Shown here in pieces: positions 21,601 to 33,525 of a DNA stretch of 64,000 nt (its first letter is position 1; the number at the start of each line of letters is the position of its first letter). The stretch spans positions 27,743,275-27,807,274 of the forward strand of contig OZ020308.1 of assembly GCA_963971305.1 (NCBI GenBank). Direction: 5' to 3'. Below the pieces are notes generated by a model. That model saw only the letters and a list, made by a program, of their open reading frames with translations. It was not told where the DNA came from and searched no databases. Made by a program: the position numbers and the translations under genes. The stretch is from Arcuatula senhousia. Its lineage: Eukaryota; Mollusca; Bivalvia; Mytilida; Mytilidae.

Positions 21601-23065
21601 GTTTACTGGTTTTGTCTCTGCCCCTTCGGACTTTGACATTCTGATGCCCCATTGGTACCGCTGCTTCTTTCTGGACATGACGTAGAACTATTCACATAAA
21701 AATGACAGCGACAATCAACAGCTTTGACAAATATACAGGTGTTGCACAGAAAATACAATTTACGTTTGTACATTGTACATAATGTTAGTATCAAGTAAAG
21801 CATTATTAAGGTTGGTGTTTTTCTGCTACACTACAAGTGAAAATTGAGATATATTCCCCTAATGAATGAACGAAAAGAACCCCCATAAAAAACACTCAAG
21901 CTGAATTAGTATGGATCTGTTTATATCTGTGGCTTTCTTCACACACAAGCCTGGCAACCATGCATGGGCATCTATAAGCCAAACAGTTGTTAATCTTGCC
22001 TAATTTGGTTTAAAGCTGGTTTAGCTTATGTTAATTGTTTGACTGTGTACACATCATTGATGCGCACTCACTGATGTTAAATAAATCTTACCTTAACCTT
22101 TAACCATTTTAGCTCACCTGGACCAAAGGTCCATGTGAGCTATTGTCATCGCTTGATGTCCGTCATCTGTCTGTCGTCCGTCGTTTGTCCGTTCAACTTT
22201 TCAAAATCTTCTTCTCTTAAACTGCCAGATCAAATGGAATGAAACTTAATATGATGGTTATTTAGGGTGTCCTCTACAAACTGCCGTTGGGATTTTTGAT
22301 TCGGTGAAAAACATGGCCACCATTGCTAAAAATAGAACATAGGGGTAAATTGCAGTTTTTCGCAAATTACCCAAAAACGGTCACAGATATCAAAATTCTG
22401 ATCAGCACCTCAAGATCTACCTTCCCTGAAACTTTTAAGAAGATTCAAAAACCGATGTAGGAGTTATTGCCCTTTTTCTGAATTTTTTCCAAATTTTGCA
22501 CTTATTTAACCCATTATCTTGAAAACTATATAAGATATCTGAAAAATTTAAATTGCATATGATTAAGCACATCAAGATCTACAAATGATATAATGGGGTA
22601 AAAGTCCTAGGACCATTCCTTATAGGAGTTTTACCCTTAGACTGTTGCAAGATCATCATGATCATCTGTATATATGATGGAGTTTCTACTTCGTATAGAC
22701 TCATATATATTATCTTATACATATGTATGCAATAGATCACAGAACCGGACTTTTTAAGAGGCATGAAAAACAAGAATTTAGTTTTTACTTCAATATGAAG
22801 CAGATTTTGTATTGACCTTTGAAAACCTATGATATTTAATTGTGGCATTATGAAATCGTAAATATCACAATGACGCTATAAACATGATAAAAAAAAATCT
22901 CACACAAGCAAGAATGGATAAATTTTATAAAAACTGTAGAATATGTATATATTTAAAATGTGTTTCTTTTATTTCAGATTTTACATAACATTTGTTGATT
23001 TGGACCCAGCTACAATTGCCCTTGGTGGAAAAACATTCAAAGACATTTTTGCTGGACGAAAATAG
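18561..23065 (+). CDS. MIF: Macrophage migration inhibitory factor family protein (three exons)
   Basis: Exons 18561-18668, 20942-21111 and 22978-23065 join in frame (366 nt, 121 residues) with GT-AG introns of 2273 and 1866 bp. Family features: Pro2, the catalytic N-terminal proline after Met removal, in MPTFVLYTN; Lys33 in GKPEQ; HPDQMMSHGGSTDPC at 43-57; SIG at 64-66; and ISKDRFYITFVDLD at 89-102. MIF proteins are about 115-residue trimeric cytokine-like tautomerases without a signal peptide. The first intron falls after the GKP-x-Q codon as in vertebrate MIF. Oddities: the human CXXC motif reads CASL here, and the Asn that follows the conserved Tyr-Ile in human is Thr97. The C-terminus is slightly long (GGKTFKDIFAGRK). 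Tautomerase activity is plausible; MIF rather than D-DT is favoured by the HPDQ/GGS block. Confidence 0.95.
18861..19261 (+). mobile_element. HINE-like element fragment with 147-bp core
   Basis: Starts with the hairpin TGGCCG...CGGCCA (18861-18888), then a GTCCGTCCGTCC microsatellite (18904-18930) and about 2.1 copies of a 147-bp unit (GATACTAGATGTTGGGGG near 18974 and 19121, GAGGTCACTGTGACC-like palindromes). No 3' end: the third unit breaks off where CAGGGTTCCCACGC begins at 19263. In MIF intron 1. Confidence 0.65.
19263..19400 (+). mobile_element. Possible hAT-type transposon end
   Basis: CAGGGTTCCCACGC followed by repeated CCTTGAA motifs. CAGGG-type termini are common in hAT elements, but I did not find the matching right end or an 8-bp duplication. 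It interrupts the 147-bp repeat to its left. Confidence 0.3.
19676..20012. mobile_element. CAACCCGTCC MITE, copy 2
   Basis: 337-bp copy of the element at 15758-16084 in the same orientation, here in MIF intron 1. Both ends are flanked by TA (TA|CAACCC and GGGTTG|TA), consistent with a mariner-like TA target duplication. Shares internal blocks such as GTCGTGCAAACATTAAATCT. Confidence 0.88.
20573..20698. mobile_element. GGCGGAYCCAG MITE-like element
   Basis: GGCGGACCCAG at the left and CTGGATCCGCC at the right enclose 126 bp. A single copy of the same terminal motif (GGCGGATCCAG, after CAGG) sits at 34099-34109. In MIF intron 1. Confidence 0.5.
20942..21111 (+). CDS. MIF: MIF exon 2
   Basis: 170 nt after TTGTTACAG, starting YVTVRIHPDQ and ending GISKD plus two bases of Arg93; donor CAG|GTGGGT. 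Length is close to the 173 nt of human MIF exon 2. Confidence 0.95.
21471..21685 (+). repeat. Dispersed repeat family, copy 3
   Basis: The most complete copy, in MIF intron 2, running from GAGCACCTGAGTTC to GCCCCATTGGTACC and GCTGCTTC. Reverse complement of 2443-2619. The 95-codon frame across it is hydrophobic, repeats in other copies and does not splice into MIF. Confidence 0.7.
22121..22640 (+). mobile_element. AGCTCACCTGG element fragment in MIF intron 2
   Basis: 5' hairpin AGCTCACCTGGACC...GGTCCATGTGAGCT (22121-22151), a GTCCGTC microsatellite, then one core unit with CATGGCCACCATTGCTAAAA and TAGGAGTTATTGCCC, diverged from 34160-36530. The 3' hairpin seen at 56350-56365 is absent. Confidence 0.7.
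22978..23065 (+). CDS. MIF: MIF exon 3 (terminal)
   Basis: 88 nt after TTTATTTCAG. Completes Arg93, then FYITFVDLDPATIALGGKTF, a short basic tail and TAG. Confidence 0.95.
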
Positions 23066-23389
23066 ATTTACACAAATGTGTTGAATGTGTTCATTTTTGC
23101 AGGTTTTTGTAGTGTAGGCAGATATCATAGTTACAACAATCTCTAAGTGATTTTTGAGTAATTAAGTGTTTGCTTCCCTTTTTATTTGGTGCTGATTTAC
23201 TTAATTATATGTGTAAATGCACATACGCATGATATAAGTTCAGATAGAGGTTGTCAAATGTTTAAGAAGAAAATTTTACTATATAACAGCATTGTATCAT
23301 GCATGTCATGTCAGTGATTAAAATTTTGTATAGTACATGTAGTTATAGTATGATTTATTTTCATGACAAAAATGTGCATAATGGTGCTC

Positions 23390-23395
23390 AATAAA
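23390..23395 (+). terminator. Candidate MIF polyadenylation signal
   Basis: AATAAA in CTCAATAAAGG, 325 bp after the MIF stop codon, with no earlier canonical signal noticed in the 3' region. Confidence 0.55.
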
Positions 23396-23944
23396 GGACG
23401 CAGTATTTCTCAAAATGGCCATGGCTGAAAAATTTCTGTATAATACTAAATAGAGCTACTAATTACAATGAATTAGACATTTAAAAAAAATATATGATTT
23501 TACAAAAATTGAAGTTGAGTTCCATTGTACTACCGGTAATATTTATATATCTTCTAAAATATGCACAATATTAAGGTACTGGTCCTCTAGTAATATTTAT
23601 TGTAACACCTTTAGAGTCAATAGTTAAAAAGGGCTTCATTTGTTACAACTTATTGTAATAGGTTCCCAGTATGTAGAAGATCATGTGAGATGTGGGATAA
23701 GTGTATGCAAAACAACCTATATAAACATCAGCCTTATTTAAAAATTCACAATGGAAAACAGCCAGCAGCCTAACATGTGACCGGTAGTTGCTGCTAGTGA
23801 TCTTGAGGAAAACTTCATGCCCCCAAAATGTCATCATAGAGGCATAGACATATAATGCATAATCATGATAATAAACTTATGTAATGCAAATAACACAGTA
23901 TGTAGCATTACATGCTATACAAAGGTAAACAAAAATCCAGGTCT
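23396..23944. other. Spacer with a decayed HINE end
   Basis: Mostly unassigned. Bases 23811-23848 (ACTTCATGCCCCC, then AGAGGCATA) match the 3' end of the element at 6835-7410 (ACTTCATGCCC...GGGGCATA) with decay. No gene seen. Confidence 0.4.
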
Positions 23945-24390
23945 AAAAAGTCACAGTGGTTACACAGTTTAACAAGAGTTACATAGGGAAGCAATAGATA
24001 CATAGTGTTACAATGGTTACAAAGGGCTTCAACAATAACCTAGGGTTACAATGGGTACATACGGATTCAACAATAACATAGGGCTTCAACTTTTACATAG
24101 GGTTACAATGGTTACATAGGGCTTCAACAATTACATAGTGTTACAATGGTTACATAGAGTTACAATTGTCACTGTTACATAGCCTAACAACAGTTACATA
24201 GGGAAACAAAAGATACACAGAGTTACAGTGGTTAAATAAGGCTTCAATAAATACATCTGGTTATTATGGTTACACAGGGATTAAACAAATTACATAGTGT
24301 TACAATGGTTACATGGGGGTTCATCAATTACATAGGGTTACAATGGTTACATAGGGCTTCAACATTTACATAGGTTTACAATGGTTACAC
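23945..24390 (+). repeat. Degenerate minisatellite, left flank of the higher-order array
   Basis: Imperfect 18-20 bp units around ACATAGGGTTACAATGGTT, often alternating with ACATAGGGCTTCAACAATT. Not part of the 2.26-kb repeated units. Confidence 0.9.
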
Positions 24391-26522
24391 AGGGCTTCAA
24401 CATTTACATAGGATTACAATGGTTACATAGGGCTTCAACAATTACATCTATAGGGTTACAATGGTTTCATAGGGCTTCAACAATTACATAGGGGAACAAT
24501 GGTTACATAGAGTTACAATTGTCACATAAAATTACAAAGGGTCACATAGTGTAACTACAGTTACATAGGAAAACAATAGATACATAGAGTTACAAAAGTT
24601 ACATAGGGCTTCAACAATTACATAGGGTTACTATGGCTTCATAGGGGTTCAACAATTACATAGGGTTATGATGGTTACATAGGGCTTTAACAATTACATA
24701 GGGGAACAATGGTTACATTGTTACAATTGTTACATAGAATTGTTACATACAAGTGTTTCGTAGGATTACAACAGATACATATAGGGTAACAAAAGATACA
24801 TAGGGTCAAAATGGTTGCATAAGGTTACAACGGCTACATAGAGTTACAACGGTTACCTAGGGTTACATAGGGTACATAGGGTTACAATGGTTACAAAGGT
24901 TTACATCAGACACATTGGGTAACAGCAGATACATAGGGTTACATCAGTTACAAAGGGTTACAGCAGATACATACCTAGGGTAACAACAGATACATCGGGT
25001 CAAAATGGCTACATAGGGTCACAACTGATACAAAGGGTCAAAATGGATAAATAGGGTTACAACAGATACATAGAGTCAAAATGGTTACATGAGGCTACAA
25101 CAAATACATAGAGTCAAAATGGTTGCATAGGGTTACAATAGGGTGACAATTGATACATAGGGCTACAACAATTACACATTGTAACAATTGTAAAAAAAAT
25201 TCATGGGTTTCATGGGGTTACAATGGTTACACAGGGTTACAAAAATGCATTGGGTAATTAAAGATACATATTTTGCAATGCTTACATAGGGCTTCAGCAT
25301 TAACACACGGTAAAAATGGAAACCGTTTAGAGCTAAAATATTACATAAGATTACAAAGGGTTACATGGAGATACATAGACTTACAATGGTTACATGGGGT
25401 TACAATTGTCACACAGGGTTACAACAGATATATAGGGGAACGAGAGACAAATATGGCTACCAAAGATACACATGTTGCAATGGGTACATACACGGTAAAA
25501 ATGGAAATATATAGAGCTAAAATATTACATAAGATTACAAAGGGTTACATGGAGATACATAGACTTACAATGGTTACATGGGGTTACAATTGTCACACAG
25601 GGTTACAACAGATACATAGGGGAACGAGAGACAAATATGGCTACCAAAGATACACATGTTGCAATGGGTACATAGGGCTACAGCAATTACGCATGGTAAC
25701 GATGGTAACATAGAATTAGATTTGTAAGATAAAATTACATACGATTACATGGGATAACATAAACTTTACAATTGTTTCATGGGGTCACAATGGTTACACA
25801 GGGTTACAAGAGATACATAAGGAAACAATAGATACATAGTGAAACAATAGATACACAGGGTAACATTAGACACAAAGGGTTACAATGGTTGCATGGGGTT
25901 ACAATGATTAAATATAGTTCAACAGGGTTACAAGAGATACATAGGGTAACAAGAAAGGTTTCGTTCCTTGTAATGCAAATGGTCGATATCTTCGGTGCTT
26001 GATTTGGCTTCCTTGTTCGAACGTTTTGATTTTGAGTACTTTTCGTTTTCAACAGTTTGCCTTTGGAATTTGACCTTAAAATGTTTTTTTTAATTTAAAT
26101 GCTACTGATGAGAGGTTACTCCTTGAAATATCGAAATATAGCATATCCAGATTAACCGTTTATATCCGCGTTTTGGTATTTGTAATTTTGAAACCACTGG
26201 ACGATTACCTCTGCTGGTGGACCAGAGGTCCGCGATGGTAATCACAAGCCTGGTCGCCAGACTTGTCTAACACGATTTACCATAAAATTTCTAATATTTT
26301 TGTCGCTGAAATTTCTGTTTTTTAAATTCAAAATTGTTTAAAACACCCGGTTTCTTTCCTTGTAATGCACATGGTCGATATCCTCGGTGCTTGATTTGGC
26401 TTCCTTGTTCGAACGTTTTGGTTTTGATCGAGTACTTTTCGTTTTCAACAGTTTGGGAATTTGACCTTCCAGTGTTTTAATTTAAATGATGAGAGGTTAC
26501 TCCTTGAAATATCGATATATAG

Positions 26523-26575
<53 letters not shown>

Positions 26576-28783
26576 GTAAAAACCCGCGTTTTGGTATTTG
26601 TAATTTTTTTCTTTGGTGTTAAATGGATACATAGTGTCACAATGGTTGCATAGGGCTTCAACATTTACATAGGATTACAATGGTTACATAGGGCTTCAAC
26701 AATTACATCTATAGGGTTACAATGGTTTCATAGGGCTTCAACAATTACATAGGGGAACAATGGTTACATAGAGTTACAATTGTCACATAAAATTACAAAG
26801 GGTCACATAGTGTAACTACAGTTACATAGGAAAACAATAGATACATAGAGTTACAAAAGTTACACAGGGCTTCAACAATTACATAGGGTTACTATGGCTT
26901 CATAGGGGTTCAACAATTACATAGGGTTATGATGGTTACATAGGGCTTTAACAATTACATAGGGGAACAATGGTTACATTGTTACAATTGTTACATAGAA
27001 TTGTTACATACAAGTGTTTCATAGGATTACAACAGATACATATAGGGTAACAAAAGATACATAGGGTCAAAATGGTTGCATAAGGTTACAACGGCTACAT
27101 AGAGTTACAACGGTTACCTAGGGTTACATAGGGTACATAGGGTTACAATGGTTACAAAGGTTTACATCAGACACATTGGGTAACAGCAGATACATAGGGT
27201 TACATCAGTTACAAAGGGTTACAGCAGATACATACCTAGGGTAACAACAGATACATCGGGTCAAAATGGCTACATAGGGTCACAACTGATACAAAGGGTC
27301 AAAATGGATAAATAGGGTTACAACAGATACATAGAGTCAAAATGGTTACATGAGGCTACAACAAATACATAGAGTCAAAATGGTTGCATAGGGTTACAAT
27401 AGGGTGACAATTGATACATAGGGCTACAACAATTACACATTGTAACAATTGTAAAAAAAAATCATGGGTTTCATGAGGTTACAATGGTTACACAGGGTTA
27501 CAAAAATGCATTGGGTAATTAAAGATACATATTTTGCAATGCTTACATAGGGCTTCAGCATTAACACACGGTAAAAATGGAAACCGTTTAGAGCTAAAAT
27601 ATTACATAAGATTACAAAGGGTTACATGGAGATACATAGACTTACAATGGTTACATGGGGTTACAATTGTCACACAGGGTTACAACAGATATATAGGGGA
27701 ACGAGAGACAAATATGGCTACCAAAGATACACATGTTGCAATGGGTACATACACGGTAAAAATGGAAATATATAGAGCTAAAATATTACATAAGATTACA
27801 AAGGGTTACATGGAGATACATAGACTTACAATGGTTACATGGGGTTACAATTGTCACACAGGGTTACAACAGATACATAGGGGAACGAGAGACAAATATG
27901 GCTACCAAAGATACACATGTTGCAATGGGTACATAGGGCTACAGCAATTACGCATGGTAACGATGGTAACATAGAATTAGATTTGTAAGATAAAATTACA
28001 TACGATTACATGGGATAGCATAAACTTTACAATTGTTTCATGGGGTCACAATGGTTACACAGGGTTACAAGAGATACATAAGGAAACAATAGATACATAG
28101 TGAAACAATAGATACACAGGGTAACATTAGACACAAAGGGTTACAATGGTTGCATGGGGTTACAATGATTAAATATAGTTCAACAGGGTTACAAGAGATA
28201 CATAGGGTAACAAGAAAGGTTTCGTTCCTTGTAATGCAAATGGTCGATATCTTCGGTGCTTGATTTGGCTTCCTTGTTCGAACGTTTTGATTTTGAGTAC
28301 TTTTCGTTTTCAACAGTTTGCCTTTGGAATTTGACCTTAAAATGTTTTTTTTAATTTAAATGCTACTGATGAGAGGTTACTCCTTGAAATATCGAAATAT
28401 AGCATATCCAGATTAACCGTTTATATCCGCGTTTTGGTATTTGTAATTTTGAAACCACTGGACGATTACCTCTGCTGGTGGACCAGAGGTCCGCGATGGT
28501 AATCACAAGCCTGGTCGCCAGACTTGTCTAACACGATTTACCATAAAATTTCTAATATTTTTGTCGCTGAAATTTCTGTTTTTTAAATTCAAAATTGTTT
28601 AAAACACCCGGTTTCTTTCCTTGTAATGCACATGGTCGATATCCTCGGTGCTTGATTTGGCTTCCTTGTTCGAACGTTTTGGTTTTGATCGAGTACTTTT
28701 CGTTTTCAACAGTTTGGGAATTTGACCTTCCAGTGTTTTAATTTAAATGATGAGAGGTTACTCCTTGAAATATCGATATATAG

Positions 28784-28837
<54 letters not shown>

Positions 28838-31800
28838 GTAAAAACCCGCGTTTTGGTATTTGTAATTTTTTTTCTTTGGTGTTAAATGGATACATAGTGT
28901 CACAATGGTTGCATAGGGCTTCAACATTTACATAGGATTACAATGGTTACATAGGGCTTCAACAATTACATCTATAGGGTTACAATGGTTTCATAGGGCT
29001 TCAACAATTACATAGGGGAACAATGGTTACATAGAGTTACAATTGTCACATAAAATTACAAAGGGTCACATAGTGTAACTACAGTTACATAGGAAAACAA
29101 TAGATACATAGAGTTACAAAAGTTACACAGGGCTTCAACAATTACATAGGGTTACTATGGCTTCATAGGGGTTCAACAATTACATAGGGTTATGATGGTT
29201 ACATAGGGCTTTAACAATTACATAGGGGAACAATGGTTACATTGTTACAATTGTTACATAGAATTGTTACATACAAGTGTTTCATAGGATTACAACAGAT
29301 ACATATAGGGTAACAAAAGATACATAGGGTCAAAATGGTTGCATAAGGTTACAACGGCTACATAGAGTTACAACGGTTACCTAGGGTTACATAGGGTACA
29401 TAGGGTTACAATGGTTACAAAGGTTTACATCAGACACATTGGGTAACAGCAGATACATAGGGTTACATCAGTTACAAAGGGTTACAGCAGATACATACCT
29501 AGGGTAACAACAGATACATCGGGTCAAAATGGCTACATAGGGTCACAACTGATACAAAGGGTCAAAATGGATAAATAGGGTTACAACAGATACATAGAGT
29601 CAAAATGGTTACATGAGGCTACAACAAATACATAGAGTCAAAATGGTTGCATAGGGTTACAATAGGGTGACAATTGATACATAGGGCTACAACAATTACA
29701 CATTGTAACAATTGTAAAAAAAATTCATGGGTTTCATGAGGTTACAATGGTTACACAGGGTTACAAAAATGCATTGGGTAATTAAAGATACATATTTTGC
29801 AATGCTTACATAGGGCTTCAGCATTAACACACGGTAAAAATGGAAACCGTTTAGAGCTAAAATATTACATAAGATTACAAAGGGTTACATGGAGATACAT
29901 AGACTTACAATGGTTACATGGGGTTACAATTGTCACACAGGGTTACAACAGATATATAGGGGAACGAGAGACAAATATGGCTACCAAAGATACACATGTT
30001 GCAATGGGTACATACACGGTAAAAATGGAAATATATAGAGCTAAAATATTACATAAGATTACAAAGGGTTACATGGAGATACATAGACTTACAATGGTTA
30101 CATGGGGTTACAATTGTCACACAGGGTTACAACAGATACATAGGGGAACGAGAGACAAATATGGCTACCAAAGATACACATGTTGCAATGGGTACATAGG
30201 GCTACAGCAATTACGCATGGTAACGATGGTAACATAGAATTAGATTTGTAAGATAAAATTACATACGATTACATGGGATAGCATAAACTTTACAATTGTT
30301 TCATGGGGTCACAATGGTTACACAGGGTTACAAGAGATACATAAGGAAACAATAGATACATAGTGAAACAATAGATACACAGGGTAACATTAGACACAAA
30401 GGGTTACAATGGTTGCATGGGGTTACAATGATTAAATATAGTTCAACAGGGTTACAAGAGATACATAGGGTAACAAGAAAGGTTTCGTTCCTTGTAATGC
30501 AAATGGTCGATATCTTCGGTGCTTGATTTGGCTTCCTTGTTCGAACGTTTTGATTTTGAGTACTTTTCGTTTTCAACAGTTTGCCTTTGGAATTTGACCT
30601 TAACATGTTTTTTTTTAATTTAAATGCTACTGATGAGAGGTTACTCCTTGAAATATCGAAATATAGCATATCCAGATTAACCGTTTATATCCGCGTTTTG
30701 GTATTTGTAATTTTGAAACCACTGGACGATTACCTCTGCTGGTGGACCAGAGGTCCGCGATGGTAATCACAAGCCTGGTCGCCAGACTTGTCTAACACGA
30801 TTTACCATAAAATTTCTAATATTTTTGTCGCTGAAATTTCTGTTTTTTAAATTCAAAATTGTTTAAAACACCCGGTTTCTTTCCTTGTAATGCACATGGT
30901 CGATATCCTCGGTGCTTGATTTGGCTTCCTTGTTCGAACGTTTTGGTTTTGATCGAGTACTTTTCGTTTTCAACAGTTTGGGAATTTGACCTTCCAGTGT
31001 TTTAATTTAAATGATGAGAGGTTACTCCTTGAAATATCGATATATAGCATAAAAAAAAAAAAAAAAAAAAAAACGTAAAAACCCGCGTTTTGGTATTTGT
31101 AATTTTTTTCTTTGGTGTTAAATGGATACATAGTGTCACAATGGTTGCATAGGGCTTCAACATTTACATAGGATTACAATGGTTACATAGGGCTTCAACA
31201 ATTACATCTATAGGGTTACAATGGTTTCATAGGGCTTCAACAATTACATAGGGGAACAATGGTTACATAGAGTTACAATTGTCACATAAAATTACAAAGG
31301 GTCACATAGTGTAACTACAGTTACATAGGAAAACAATAGATACATAGAGTTACAAAAGTTACACAGGGCTTCAACAATTACATAGGGTTACTATGGCTTC
31401 ATAGGGGTTCAACAATTACATACTAGGGTTATGATGGTTACATAGGGCTTTAACAATTACATAGGGGAACAATGGTTACATTGTTACAATTGTTACATAG
31501 AATTGTTACATACAAGTGTTTCATAGGATTACAACAGATACATATAGGGTAACAAAAGATACATAGGGTCAAAATGGTTGCATAAGGTTACAACGGCTAC
31601 ATAGAGTTACAACGGTTACCTAGGGTTACATAGGGTACATAGGGTTACAATGGTTACAAAGGTTTACATCAGACACATTGGGTAACAGCAGATACATAGG
31701 GTTACATCAGTTACAAAGGGTTACAGCAGATACATACCTAGGGTAACAACAGATACATCGGGTCAAAATGGCTACATAGGGTCACAACTGATACAAAGGG

Positions 31801-33392
31801 TCAAAATGGATAAATAGGGTTACAACAGATACATAGAGTCAAAATGGTTACATGAGGCTACAACAAATACATAGAGTCAAAATGGTTGCATAGGGTTACA
31901 ATAGGGTGACAATTGATACATAGGGCTACAACAATTACACATTGTAACAATTGTAAAAAAAATTCATTGGTTTCATGAGGTTACAATGGTTACACAGGGT
32001 TACAAAAATGCATTGGGTAATTAAAGATACATATTTTGCAATGCTTACATAGGGCTTCAGCATTAACACACGGTAAAAATGGAAACCGTTTAGAGCTAAA
32101 ATATTACATAAGATTACAAAGGGTTACATGGAGATACATAGACTTACAATGGTTACATGGGGTTACAATTGTCACACAGGGTTACAACAGATATATAGGG
32201 GAACGAGAGACAAATATGGCTACCAAAGATACACATGTTGCAATGGGTACATACACGGTAAAAATGGAAATATATAGAGCTAAAATATTACATAAGATTA
32301 CAAAGGGTTACATGGAGATACATAGACTTACAATGGTTACATGGGGTTACAATTGTCACACAGGGTTACAACAGATACATAGGGGAACGAGAGACAAATA
32401 TGGCTACCAAAGATACACATGTTGCAATGGGTACATAGGGCTACAGCAATTACGCATGGTAACGATGGTAACATAGAATTAGATTTGTAAGATAAAATTA
32501 CATACGATTACATGGGATAACATAAACTTTACAATTGTTTCATGGGGTCACAATGGTTACACAGGGTTACAAGAGATACATAAGGAAACAATAGATACAT
32601 AGTGAAACAATAGATACACAGGGTAACATTAGACATAAAGGGTTACAATGGTTGCATGGGGTTACAATGATTAAATATAGTTCAACAGGGTTACAAGAGA
32701 TACATAGGGTAACAAGAAAGGTTTCGTTCCTTGTAATGCAAATGGTCGATATCTTCGGTGCTTGATTTGGCTTCCTTGTTCGAACGTTTTGATTTTGAGT
32801 ACTTTTCGTTTTCAACAGTTTGCCTTTGGAATTTGACCTTAAAATGTTTTTTTTAATTTAAATGCTACTGATGAGAGGTTACTCCTTGAAATATCGAAAT
32901 ATAGCATATCCAGATTAACCGTTTATATCCGCGTTTTGGTATTTGTAATTTTGAAACCACTGGACGATTACCTCTGCTGGTGGACCAGAGGTCCGCGATG
33001 GTAATCACAAGCCTGGTCGCCAGACTTGTCTAACACGATTTACCATAAAATTTCTAATATTTTTGTCGCTGAAATTTCTGTTTTTTAAATTCAAAATTGT
33101 TTAAAACACCCGGTTTCTTTCCTTGTAATGCACATGGTCGATATCCTCGGTGCTTGATTTGGCTTCCTTGTTCGAACGTTTTGGTTTTGATCGAGTACTT
33201 TTCGTTTTCAACAGTTTGGGAATTTGACCTTCCAGTGTTTTAATTTAAATGATGAGAGGTTACTCCTTGAAATATCGATATAAAGCATAAAAAAAAAATA
33301 AAAAAATAAAAAAAAAGTAAAAACCCGCGTTTTGGTATTTGTAATTTTTTTCTTTGGTGTTAAATGGATACATAGTGTCACAATGGTTGCAT
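24391..33392 (+). repeat. Four tandem 2.24-2.26-kb higher-order units
   Basis: Units: 24391-26651 (2261 bp), 26652-28914 (2263), 28915-31150 (2236), 31151-33392 (2242). Each has about 1.55 kb of degenerate minisatellite, then two diverged copies of a roughly 390-bp non-minisatellite module, an A-rich tract, and a short return to minisatellite. The A tracts are 49, 50 and 23 uninterrupted A, and in unit 4 an A tract broken by two T. Length differences between units come mainly from that tract. Units are otherwise almost identical by eye, which points to recent amplification or ongoing homogenisation. Identical 146-codon frames in each unit (starting near 25273, 27534, 29797, 32036) start at TTG, translate the minisatellite and are not genes. 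Confidence 0.95.
25957..26620 (+). repeat. Duplicated 390-bp module in higher-order unit 1
   Basis: First copy starts GGTTTCGTTCCTTGTAATGC at 25957, second GGTTTCTTTCCTTGTAATGC at 26349 (392 bp apart). Both carry GTCGATATC, CGGTGCTTGATTTGGCTTCC, GTTCGAACGTTTTG and GAGAGGTTACTCCTTGAAAT. The first copy ends with potential hairpins: ACCTCTG...CAGAGGT (26207-26229) inside GATTACC...GGTAATC (26203-26243), next to CAAG-CTGG...CCAG-CTTG (26245-26265). In the second copy an A tract and ACGTAAAAACCC replace the TATCCAGATTAACCG part. Units 2-4 have the same module pair. Confidence 0.85.
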
Positions 33393-33525
33393 AGGGCTTA
33401 ACTGGTTACGTAGGGTTACAATGGTTACACAGTATTACAATTGTTGCATAGGGCTACATTGGTTACGTAGAGGGTTACAATCGTTTCACAGTTTTACAAT
33501 GGTTGCATAAGGTTACACTAGTTTT
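33393..33525 (+). repeat. Minisatellite, right flank of the higher-order array
   Basis: Six or seven degenerate GGTTACAATGGTTGCATA-like units that diverge from the higher-order unit after GCATAGGGCTT. Confidence 0.85.

Noticed and set aside
21398..21685. Hydrophobic 95-codon frame inside MIF intron 2
   Set aside because: The same sequence occurs inverted at 2443-2619 and partly at 13657-13770; it is a dispersed repeat, and the MIF exons splice across it.
25273..25713. 146-codon plus-strand frame repeated four times (also 27534, 29797, 32036)
   Set aside because: It starts at TTG and translates the GGTTACATAGG-type minisatellite; identity between copies reflects the higher-order duplication, not selection on protein.
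23945..33525. Telomeric repeat tract
   Set aside because: GGGTTA occurs often, but inside degenerate 18-20 bp units, never as consecutive TTAGGG hexamers.
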